This document shows positions 45,304 to 53,014 of a stretch of DNA of 64,000 nt, piece after piece. Position numbers and translations under genes: made by a program. The notes beneath the pieces are model-generated. The model saw nothing but the letters and a program-made list of their open reading frames with translations. It was not told where the DNA came from and searched no databases. Position 1 is the stretch's first letter; each line of letters starts with the position of its first letter. The stretch comes from CAIOSQ01 sp964434345. GTDB lineage: Bacteria; Pseudomonadota; Alphaproteobacteria; CACIAM-22H2. The stretch spans positions 9,120 through 73,119 of the forward strand of contig CAYSUY010000002.1 of NCBI GenBank assembly GCA_964434345.1, in the 5' to 3' direction.

Positions 45304-46505
45304 GCGAGTTCCACCGTCAGCGCCGCGGCATCGCGCAACGTCGCGGCGGGCACGTCGAGCCGCAACCGGCGCTCCGGCAAGACACGCACGCGGCGCTCAC
45401 GCACGGCGCGCCCGTCGGCCAGCACCCGCAACCATCCGTCATGGGCCGTCGCAGCGCGCGCGTGGAGCGTTGCGCCACCGGCGCCGCGCACGAGGCGCTG
45501 CGGATAGGCGTAGCGCAATGCGCCTCGCGCCTCCACCGGCAACCCCTCCGCGAAAGGCGGCAAAGCGCCTGCGAGGGCCTTCAGGATCGCCTGGGCTGCC
45601 GCCCTGCCTTCGCCCGCCACGAAGCCGGAATGTTCGACCGGGCGCACCACGTTGCCGGCCGCGAAGACGACGCCCTCGCCACAGCGCCAGGCGCTGTCGA
45701 TGACGGGGCCGCCCGTCCCGCGATCGATCGCGATGTCGCTCGCGCGCGCGAGCGCAGCGTCGGGAACGAAGCGCCCGCTCAGGACGACGCCGTCGCAGAC
45801 GATCCGCTCCACGCGCCCATCGCGCTCGACGCGCACGGCCTCGACCCGCTCGGCGCCTTCGATCGCGAGCAGACGCGTGCGCAGCAGGACGGGCACGCCA
45901 AGCACATGCCGCGCGACGAGATCCGCCGGACGGTGGGCGAGGATCCGCTGTCCCGGTTCGATCATCGCGACCGGACTGATCCGCGCATGTCGCGCCGTGA
46001 GGAGGGCGGAAAACGCGACCCATTCGGTCCCGACGATGACCGGGGCGCGGAACGGCGGCGGGGATCCGGCGGCGACAATGTCCTGGAAGGCGCCGGTATT
46101 GAGGACGCCCCAGGGCCGGGATCCGGAGATCGCACGCGCCGCGCGGGACATCTCGCGGATGCCCGTGGCGATCAGAACGGCACGCGCCTCGACACGCCCA
46201 GGCCCCTCGGAATACGCGACCCCGACCGTGCCATCGGCGCCGATCGACGTCGCCGCCGCGCCGGTCACGATCTCGACGCCCGCGGCCATCGCGGCCTCGG
46301 CAAGGCGCCTCGCATAGGAAGGACCAGTCCAGACCCGCCTGAAATCCAGCATGCCCCAGCCAGGATGGCGGCAGGTCCGCGGCAGACCGCCCGGCTGCGT
46401 CGCGCGCTCCAGCACGCGCACATCGCGCAGCCCCGCTTCGGCGAGGCAGCGCGCCGCGCTGAGCCCCGCAGGACCGGCACCGACGATCACGACCGGCTGC
46501 GTCAT
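45300..46505 (-). CDS. Pyridine-nucleotide/FAD oxidoreductase (HcnB/GlpB-like)
   Basis: Flavoprotein of 401 residues. The FAD loop is VVIVGAGPAGLSAARCLAEAG at the extreme N-terminus, a second GTEW-containing Rossmann segment is present (APVIVGTEWVAFSALL), and VVFAAGNVVRPVEHSGF is the C-terminal FAD motif. It resembles the small subunits of opine/cyanide-type oxidases and the partner of GlpA-like flavoproteins. The ATG at 46505 overlaps the upstream flavoprotein stop (ATGA); the longer open frame through the neighbour is a shadow. It may pass electrons between the BFD-type cluster protein upstream and NAD(P). Confidence 0.82.
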   Translation of the reverse strand: MTQPVVIVGAGPAGLSAARCLAEAGLRDVRVLERATQPGGLPRTCRHPGWGMLDFRRVWTGPSYARRLAEAAMAAGVEIVTGAAATSIGADGTVGVAYSEGPGRVEARAVLIATGIREMSRAARAISGSRPWGVLNTGAFQDIVAAGSPPPFRAPVIVGTEWVAFSALLTARHARISPVAMIEPGQRILAHRPADLVARHVLGVPVLLRTRLLAIEGAERVEAVRVERDGRVERIVCDGVVLSGRFVPDAALARASDIAIDRGTGGPVIDSAWRCGEGVVFAAGNVVRPVEHSGFVAGEGRAAAQAILKALAGALPPFAEGLPVEARGALRYAYPQRLVRGAGGATLHARAATAHDGWLRVLADGRAVRERRVRVLPERRLRLDVPAATLRDAAALTVELA

Positions 46506-47926
46506 CGCCGCGTCTCCGGGGCCGCACCGAGGTCCGCGACCCTCGGTGCGGCGATCTCGAGGATACGCCGCGTGCAATGGAAGCCCTGGCAGCGGCCAAG
46601 CATGCAACGGGTGCGGCGCTTGAGGCCACCCAGGTCGCCGGCAGGCAGCGGCCCCGCGAGCGCGGCCTCCAGCTCGGCCCGTGTCACCATCTCGCAATGG
46701 CAGACGATCTCGCCACGACCGGGCATCTGCCAGGGGCGCGGACACTCCTCGGCGAGGTTCGGCACGCGCACCGGGATCGGTTCCGGCCGGGGCGGCAGCG
46801 GTCCGAAATGCGCCGCATGCAGCGACGCCACGTGAGCCGCCAGCCCGAGCGACGCAGTCAACCCGGTCGACCGGATCCCGCCGACCGTGATCCAGCGCCG
46901 CTCCGGCAGGGCTTCGACGACGAAGTCCTTGACCTGCGTCGCCGGACGCAGCCCGGCATAGGCCGCGGTGACGGGTTCGTCGGCAAGGGCCGGCACGAGC
47001 CGCGCGCCTTGCGCGCGCAATACCTCCAGCGTCGCGCCATCGACCGATGTGTCGCGGCGATCCTCCTGATCCTCGGCCGTCGGACCGACGATCACGTTGC
47101 CGAACGCAGTCGGAGCGACGAGGACGCCCTTGGTCCGCTCGTTGGGCACCGGCAGGACGATCCCGCGGACATGGCGGCGCGCGGTCTTGTCGAGGACAAC
47201 GAACTGCCCCTTGCGCGGCCGTATCGCGAAGGGGCTGGGGCGTGCGATCGCCTCGACGAGGTCGCCATAAAGCCCCGCGCAATTCACGACGACGCCGGCA
47301 CGCAGCGTGCCCGCGGTGGTCGCGAGATGCCAGCCATGCGCGTCCGGCTGCCCGCCCGTGACCTCGACACCGCGCAGGACCAGCGCGCCATGGGCGACCG
47401 CCTGGAGCGCATAGGCGAGCGGCGCCGACCAGGGATCGATCACCGCCTCGCCGGGCACGACGACCGCGCCGAGTGCGCCGGCAGCCAGTCCCGGCTCGAT
47501 CCTGTAGATGTCCGGCACGGCAACGATCCGCGCATCTTCGACGCCATTCGCACGGGCCCGGGAGACGATCTCCGGCAACGCGGCCAGCTCGGCCGGTGTC
47601 CAGGCCACCAGCAACGCGCCGGTCTCGAGGAGCGGAAGGCCGAACGCCGCATGGAGCGCGCGATACAGCGCATGACCGTCGCGCACGCACGCCGCCTCCA
47701 GGCTGCCGGGAACCGCGTCGAACCCGGTATGAAGGATCGCACTGTTGGCCTTGCTCGCGCCCGAAAGGATGTCGCGACCGCGTTCGATCAACACGACGCG
47801 GAGACCGGCAAGCGCGAAGGCGCGCGCGATCGCGCACCCGACGACCCCGGCACCGATCACGGCGACGTCGTGGCGGTCGTCGCGGCGCGCCCCACGCAGG
47901 GGCATACCAAATCCGGCTTCCGGCAT
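46502..47926 (-). CDS. GlpA-like FAD-dependent glycerol-3-phosphate dehydrogenase with BFD-type [2Fe-2S] tail
   Basis: DAO-family flavoprotein, 474 residues. FAD loop VAVIGAGVVGCAIARAFALAG (21-41), then SGASKANSAILHTGFDA, typical of GlpA/L-2-hydroxyglutarate oxidase types. The C-terminal about 70 residues carry a BFD-like cluster motif: IVCHCEMVTRAEL and RTRCMLGRCQGFHC, two Cys pairs for [2Fe-2S]. Together with the FGGY kinase and the second flavoprotein it resembles a polyol-phosphate oxidation module. The start is ATG 47926 (MPEAGFGMPL), with ATG 47905 as an alternative. Confidence 0.85.
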   Translation of the reverse strand: MPEAGFGMPLRGARRDDRHDVAVIGAGVVGCAIARAFALAGLRVVLIERGRDILSGASKANSAILHTGFDAVPGSLEAACVRDGHALYRALHAAFGLPLLETGALLVAWTPAELAALPEIVSRARANGVEDARIVAVPDIYRIEPGLAAGALGAVVVPGEAVIDPWSAPLAYALQAVAHGALVLRGVEVTGGQPDAHGWHLATTAGTLRAGVVVNCAGLYGDLVEAIARPSPFAIRPRKGQFVVLDKTARRHVRGIVLPVPNERTKGVLVAPTAFGNVIVGPTAEDQEDRRDTSVDGATLEVLRAQGARLVPALADEPVTAAYAGLRPATQVKDFVVEALPERRWITVGGIRSTGLTASLGLAAHVASLHAAHFGPLPPRPEPIPVRVPNLAEECPRPWQMPGRGEIVCHCEMVTRAELEAALAGPLPAGDLGGLKRRTRCMLGRCQGFHCTRRILEIAAPRVADLGAAPETRR

Positions 47927-48076
47927 GGCGCCACGTTAGGCGCCGGCACTCCTCGCCAGCAAGCGTTGCGGGGCGGCGGTTGCGTCGGCATGGTGGTTGC
48001 GATTAAGCAGACCCTGGACGCAATCGCGCCGCCCCGGGATGCCCCGGTGCGCAAGGCGCAGGACCGGAGGCCCGCC

Positions 48077-48847
48077 GTGACCCAGATCTTCTCGCTCGAT
48101 GGCAAGGTTGCGCTCGTGACTGGCGCCTCGCGTGGCCTCGGCCGCGCCATGGCGCTCGCCCTAGCGCGCTGCGGCGCGCGCGTCGTCGTCAATGGCCGGA
48201 ACATGGACGGGATCGCAGCTACGCGCGACGCGATCCTCGCCGCCGGAGGCCGGGCTACCGCCCTCGCCTTCGACACCACGGACGCGGCTGCGGCGACCGC
48301 CGCGATCGCGCGGATCGAGCAGGAACAGGGCCAGCTCGACATCCTGGTCAACAATGCCGGCTACGGGAACGGCGTGACCGCAAGCGAGACCACCGACGCC
48401 CAATGGGACGAGATCGTGGGCGTCGACCTCAATGCGTGCTTCCGCCTCGCCCGGCTCGCCTCCGTCGGGATGATCAGGCGCGGCTGGGGCCGCATCATCA
48501 ACATCTCGTCGATCAACGCCCATATCGCGCGCGAGGCGAACACGAGCTACTGCGCCGCGAAGGCCGGTCTCGAGGGCATGACCCGCGCACTGGCCGTCGA
48601 GTGGGGACCGAAGGGGATCACGGTCAACGCGATCGCGCCCGGCTACATGATGACGCCCGACAACATGGACACGCCGCTGCGCGCCGATGCCGCGAAGCGC
48701 GACTGGTTCGCGCAGCGCACCGCGCTGCGCCGCTGGGGACAGGCCGACGAACTCGACGGCGCGGTCGTCTTCCTCGCCGGTGACGCGTCCGCCTATTGCA
48801 CCGGCCACGTGCTGATCGTCGACGGCGGGATGAGCGTGAAGATCTGA
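48077..48847 (+). CDS. Short-chain dehydrogenase/reductase (SDR)
   Basis: Classical SDR of 256 residues. NAD(P) loop TGASRGLG (15-22), NNAG motif near 92, catalytic Ser in IINISSINAH and YCAAK with Tyr158 and Lys162. The GTG at 48077 has CCGGAGG six bases upstream and is preferred. It resembles 3-oxoacyl reductase or gluconate 5-dehydrogenase types, so a polyol or sugar-acid substrate fits the neighbouring kinase and enolase genes. It is divergent from the GlpA-like gene across a 150-base gap that contains a weak GCGATT/AATCGC inverted repeat (47999-48004 and 48022-48027). Confidence 0.87.
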   Translation: MTQIFSLDGKVALVTGASRGLGRAMALALARCGARVVVNGRNMDGIAATRDAILAAGGRATALAFDTTDAAAATAAIARIEQEQGQLDILVNNAGYGNGVTASETTDAQWDEIVGVDLNACFRLARLASVGMIRRGWGRIINISSINAHIAREANTSYCAAKAGLEGMTRALAVEWGPKGITVNAIAPGYMMTPDNMDTPLRADAAKRDWFAQRTALRRWGQADELDGAVVFLAGDASAYCTGHVLIVDGGMSVKI

Positions 48848-48877
48848 TCGCCGCGGCGACGCGGCGCGCGGATCAGA
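48843..48877. terminator. Bidirectional hairpin between SDR and thiolase genes
   Basis: TCTGATC (48843-48849) pairs with GATCAGA (48871-48877), and internally GCCGCG (48850-48855) pairs with CGCGGC (48860-48865) around a GCGA loop, with a GCGCG bulge. It spans both stop codons of the convergent genes. No U-tract. Confidence 0.45.
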
Positions 48878-50078
48878 CCCGTTCGACGATCAGCGCTATG
48901 CCCTGCCCGACCCCGACGCACATGGTGCACAGGGCATAGCGCCCGCCGCGACGCCGCATCTCATAGGTCGCGGTGGTCACCAGCCGCGCCCCGCTCATGC
49001 CGAGCGGGTGCCCGATGGCGATCGCGCCGCCATTCGGGTTGACGTGCTCCGCATCGTCCGGAAGACCGAGTTCGCGCGTGACGGCGAGCGCCTGCGCGGC
49101 GAACGCCTCGTTGAGCTCGATCACGTCCATCTGTCCGAGGGCCAGGCCCGCGCGGGCGAGCACCTTGCGGATCGCGGGCACCGGGCCGATCCCCATGATC
49201 CGGGGCTCCACCCCTGCCGCGGCCATGGCCACGATGCGCGCGCGGGGGGTCAGGCCCTGCTCCGCCGCGGCCTGCGACGACGCGATGACCATGGCGGCCG
49301 CCCCATCGTTGACGCCGGAGGCGTTGCCCGCCGTCACGCTCAGATCCGGACCATTGATGCCCGTGAGCTTGGCCAGTTGTGCGGCGGTCGTGTCGGGACG
49401 CGGGTGCTCGTCGGTGGCGACGACGAGCGGGTCACCCTTTTTCTGCGGGATCCGCACCGGCACGATCTCGTCCGCGAAGACGCCGCGCGCCTGCGCCGCG
49501 GCCCAACGCTGCTGGCTGCGCAGGGCGAAGGCGTCCTGATCGGCGCGTGGGATCGCGAAATCGGCCGCGACGTGATCGGCTGTCTCGGGCATGGCGTGCG
49601 TGCCATGCGCCGCCTTCATCCGCGGGTTGACGAAGCGCCATCCGATCGTCGTGTCGTACACGGCGCTCGTCCGCGCGAAGGCGGTATCGGCCTTCGGCAT
49701 CACGAAGGGCGCGCGCGTCATGCTCTCGACGCCACCGGCAATCGTGAGGTCGCAATCGCCCGCCCGGATCGCCCGTGCCGCCATGCCGATCGCATCCATG
49801 CCGGACCCGCAGAGCCGGTTCACCGTCGTGGCCGGCACGGCGACCGGCATTCCGGCGAGCAGCACCGCCATGCGGGCGACATTGCGGTTGTCTTCGCCCG
49901 CCTGATTGGCGCAGCCGAAGACCACGTCGTCCACGCGCGCCCAGTCGACCGACGGGTTCCGCTCCATCAGGGCCGCGAGCGGGATCGCCGCGAGATCGTC
50001 GGCGCGCACCGTCGCGAGCGCACCCGCGTACCGGCCGATCGGCGTCCTCACGGCGTCGCAGATGAATGCCTCTGACAT
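48873..50078 (-). CDS. pcaF: Acetyl-CoA acyltransferase, beta-ketoadipyl-CoA thiolase type
   Basis: Thiolase of 401 residues, very close in my recollection to PcaF: SEAFICDAVRTPIGRYAGAL, DDVVFGCANQAGEDNRNVAR, TTIGWRFVNPRMKA and the ending RYALCTMCVGVGQGIALIVERV. The nucleophile is in NRLCGSGMDA, and the His in NPNGGAIAIGHPLGMSGARL. PcaF cleaves 3-oxoadipyl-CoA to succinyl-CoA and acetyl-CoA. Unusually it is linked to acnD-prpF-sulP (14-base gap after sulP), not to protocatechuate genes, so a different dicarboxylyl-CoA substrate is possible. Confidence 0.85.
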   Translation of the reverse strand: MSEAFICDAVRTPIGRYAGALATVRADDLAAIPLAALMERNPSVDWARVDDVVFGCANQAGEDNRNVARMAVLLAGMPVAVPATTVNRLCGSGMDAIGMAARAIRAGDCDLTIAGGVESMTRAPFVMPKADTAFARTSAVYDTTIGWRFVNPRMKAAHGTHAMPETADHVAADFAIPRADQDAFALRSQQRWAAAQARGVFADEIVPVRIPQKKGDPLVVATDEHPRPDTTAAQLAKLTGINGPDLSVTAGNASGVNDGAAAMVIASSQAAAEQGLTPRARIVAMAAAGVEPRIMGIGPVPAIRKVLARAGLALGQMDVIELNEAFAAQALAVTRELGLPDDAEHVNPNGGAIAIGHPLGMSGARLVTTATYEMRRRGGRYALCTMCVGVGQGIALIVERV

Positions 50079-50091
50079 CGGTGCGCTCCCT

Positions 50092-51819
50092 TCAGACTGC
50101 CTTTGCTTCGCGATACTGGCGTAGCGCCTCGTCGACGCTCTCCACATAGACCACCGCCGGGGACCGGATGCCATGGACCAGCAAGGCCCGGCGCGCCTCC
50201 GGGTCGGCGCCGGCGACGAATAGCCGCACGCCCCGCCGCCCGGCCTTGTGCGCCAGCCCCTCGATGACATGCGCGCCCGTGGAATCGAGAAACGGGACGG
50301 ACGCGAAATCGATCACGAGCGCGCGATGGGAATCCGAGATCCGGTCGAGGACCGATCCGATCGACGACGCCGCCCCGAAGAAGAACGCGCCGGTGATGCG
50401 GTAGACGACGATCTCCGGATCGGCGCCACCGGCAGCGCCCGGCCCCACTCCCGGAGCCAGCGCGTCGGGAATGTCCTCGCCCACCAGCGGCGTCCGTGCC
50501 TCCACACCCGTGGCCCGTGACATGCGATGGATGAACAGCACCGACCCCAGGGCGAACCCGACGACGATCGCCTCGGTCAGGTCGCGCAGAACGGTCAGCA
50601 GGAAGGTGGCGGCGAGCACCGCGGCGTCGCCCCATCCCGATCGCACGAGCGCGCCGATCGCCGTGCGCTCCACCATGTTCCACGACACCACCACGAGCAC
50701 GCCCGCGAGCGCCGCCAGCGGAACGAAGGCGGCGAGCGGTGCCGCGATCGCCATGAAGGCCAGTAGGAACACCGCATGCAGCATGCCCGCGACGGGCCCC
50801 TGCGCGCCCGCACGCACGTTCGTCGCCGTGCGCGCGATCGTGCCGGTCACGCAGAACCCGCCGAACAGCGCGGTTCCGACATTGGCGATTCCCTGCGCGA
50901 CCAGTTCGCAATTCGATCTGTGCCGTCGTCCACTCATGCCGTCAGCGACGACGGCGGAAAGCAGCGACTCGATGGCGCCCAGGAGCGCGAAGGAGACGGC
51001 TGACGGCAGGACCTCGACGATCCGCGCCATCGACAGGTCGGGCAGCGCCGGTGCGGGCAGGCCGCTCGGGATGCCGCCGAACTGCGAACCGATGGTCGAC
51101 ACGTTCAGCCCGAGCGCCGCTGTCGCCACCGATGCCCCCGCGACACCCAGCAGCATGCCCGGCCAATGGGGACGCAGAACCCTGAGGGCGACGATGACGG
51201 CGGCCGTGCCCAGGGACAGCGCGATCGCCGCCGGCGACGCGCTCGGCAAGGCGCTCCACAAGGCCGGCAGTTTCTCGAGCAGCGGACCCGGCTCCGGGCC
51301 GTCCAGGACGAGCCCCAGCAACTCGCGCAGCTGGCTCGCGAAGATGATGACGGCGATCCCCGCAGTGAAGCCGACGGTGACCGGAAACGGAATGAACTTG
51401 ATGAACGTGCCGAGCCGCAGCCACCCGACGGCCGACAACATCAGTCCCGACAGGAAGGTCGCGAGGATCAGCCCGTCCATCCCGTGGCGCGCGACGGTCG
51501 CCCCCACCAGAACGATGAAGGCACCGGCGGGGCCGCCGATCTGGAAGCGCGATCCACCGAGAGCCGATACCAGAAATCCTCCGACGATCGCGGTATAGAG
51601 CCCCTGGGCGGGGCTCGCGCCCGACGCGATGGCGATCGCCATCGACAGCGGGAGCGCGACGATCGCGACCGTCAGCCCGGCCAATGCGTCCTTGCGGAGC
51701 TTGTCGACGCCATATCCCTCGCGCAGGACGGTGACGAGCTTCGGGGTGAACAGGTCCGCGAACCCCGTGGCCTCCACCGGCGCGGTCGCGCCACGCGTGC
51801 CGTGATGCCGTCGTGCCAT
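50092..51819 (-). CDS. SulP-family anion transporter with STAS domain
   Basis: Inner-membrane anion or dicarboxylate transporter, 575 residues. The N-terminal membrane domain (about 25-400) has DALAGLTVAIVALPLSMA and GGPAGAFIVLVGATVARHG, both family motifs; the C-terminal STAS domain (about 450-560) shows VIDFASVPFLDSTGAHVIEGL. The ATG at 51819 has GAGGGAG upstream. Family members move sulfate, bicarbonate or C4-dicarboxylates (DauA type); placement between prpF and a thiolase favours an organic acid, by inference. Confidence 0.87.
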   Translation of the reverse strand: MARRHHGTRGATAPVEATGFADLFTPKLVTVLREGYGVDKLRKDALAGLTVAIVALPLSMAIAIASGASPAQGLYTAIVGGFLVSALGGSRFQIGGPAGAFIVLVGATVARHGMDGLILATFLSGLMLSAVGWLRLGTFIKFIPFPVTVGFTAGIAVIIFASQLRELLGLVLDGPEPGPLLEKLPALWSALPSASPAAIALSLGTAAVIVALRVLRPHWPGMLLGVAGASVATAALGLNVSTIGSQFGGIPSGLPAPALPDLSMARIVEVLPSAVSFALLGAIESLLSAVVADGMSGRRHRSNCELVAQGIANVGTALFGGFCVTGTIARTATNVRAGAQGPVAGMLHAVFLLAFMAIAAPLAAFVPLAALAGVLVVVSWNMVERTAIGALVRSGWGDAAVLAATFLLTVLRDLTEAIVVGFALGSVLFIHRMSRATGVEARTPLVGEDIPDALAPGVGPGAAGGADPEIVVYRITGAFFFGAASSIGSVLDRISDSHRALVIDFASVPFLDSTGAHVIEGLAHKAGRRGVRLFVAGADPEARRALLVHGIRSPAVVYVESVDEALRQYREAKAV

Positions 51820-51840
51820 GGCGCTCCCTCGCCGCAAGGC

Positions 51841-53007
51841 CTAGCCGCGCGCGACGAACGCAGCCGCCGCCGATGCGGGAACCGCGACCTCGCCACGCAT
51901 GAGACGGCGCGCGGTCCGGAACAGGACGGCCGATAGCGCGCTCCACCCATCGCCGTCGCGCCGCACGACGGCACCGACCGACACCAGGCCCGACGGGTTG
52001 GCGACACGCACCTCCCCGCTGGCATCCGCCGGCCGCGACACGCGGTTGGGTATCGATCCGGGTATCTGCGTCGCGACACCGAGATTGAGGCCCCCGGTGC
52101 CCGGAATCGCCTTGTGCGCGCGTTGCATCGAGATCATGCGCGTGGCGACGTCGAAACGGTCGGGCTCGATCATCTCGCCATCCAGGGCACGGAACCGTCG
52201 CGGCGACGCGACGAGCGCGATGCGCGGGGTCTGCAATCCGATCTCGTCCGGCCGCGCGCCCAGCCCGCACAATACGCCTGCGGCGCGACGGATGCGCTCC
52301 AGGGCATCCATCACGGCGGGTCGCGCCTCGATCGCCTCGGGCGTTTCCGTCCCATCGAGCCCGAAGACCGCCGCGTCGACATAGGCTATGGGCGAGGTCG
52401 CATCGACGATCGACACGTCGAACGTCGCGCCGCCCCCAAGATCCACCCGGTCGATGACCGCGCCGGTCGGCAGCAATCGGCCCGTCACGGCGCCTCCAGG
52501 ATCGAGAAAATCAAGACGGATCCGCGCCCCCGTCCCGGCCACGCCCGCGATCGCGTAATCGCCCTCGACGCATGCCAGGCCGCCGCGCACATCGAAGCGC
52601 GCATGGATCAGCTTGCGCGTGTTGGTCTGGTGAATGCGAACCGTCACCTCGCCGTCGCCGGCACGCACCAGCCCCTCGTCGACGGCAAACGGACCGACGG
52701 CCGACGACAGGTTCCCGCAATTATTCGACCAGTCGGCGACCGGCGCGTCGACGGCCAGTTGCACGAACGTGTAGTCGATGTCTGCGTCCGGATGCGTCGA
52801 GGGCCCGATGATCACCGCCTTGGACAACGACGAGAGACCACCCCCCATGCCGTCGAGCTGGCGACCATAGGGATCCGGGCTGCCGATCGCGCGCAGCAGA
52901 ACGCGATCGATATCCTCCCGTGCGACGGGAAGATCGCGCGCGTGGAAGAACAATCCCTTGCTCGTGCCGCCGCGATAGAAGGCACAGGGAACGAAACGCT
53001 GGCTCAT
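51841..53007 (-). CDS. prpF: PrpF-family aconitate/oxalomesaconate isomerase
   Basis: PrpF protein of 388 residues, a diaminopimelate-epimerase-fold double-bond isomerase. It starts MSQRFVPCAFYRGGTSKGLFF, the family's N-terminal motif, has DWSNNCGNLSSAVGPFAVDEG with the conserved Cys, and ends in AVLFRTARRLMRGEV. Known members isomerise 2-methyl-trans-aconitate (with AcnD), methylitaconate or 4-oxalomesaconate. It begins 7 bases after acnD, an arrangement seen in the AcnD-PrpF methylcitrate route. Confidence 0.9.
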   Translation of the reverse strand: MSQRFVPCAFYRGGTSKGLFFHARDLPVAREDIDRVLLRAIGSPDPYGRQLDGMGGGLSSLSKAVIIGPSTHPDADIDYTFVQLAVDAPVADWSNNCGNLSSAVGPFAVDEGLVRAGDGEVTVRIHQTNTRKLIHARFDVRGGLACVEGDYAIAGVAGTGARIRLDFLDPGGAVTGRLLPTGAVIDRVDLGGGATFDVSIVDATSPIAYVDAAVFGLDGTETPEAIEARPAVMDALERIRRAAGVLCGLGARPDEIGLQTPRIALVASPRRFRALDGEMIEPDRFDVATRMISMQRAHKAIPGTGGLNLGVATQIPGSIPNRVSRPADASGEVRVANPSGLVSVGAVVRRDGDGWSALSAVLFRTARRLMRGEVAVPASAAAAFVARG

Positions 53008-53014
53008 GCCGTCC

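Noticed and set aside
45300..47837. A single 845-residue flavoprotein fusing the two minus-strand flavoproteins.
   Set aside because: The extra N-terminal sequence is the wrong frame of the GlpA-like gene; the GlpA-like protein is intact in its own frame and the genes overlap by ATGA.
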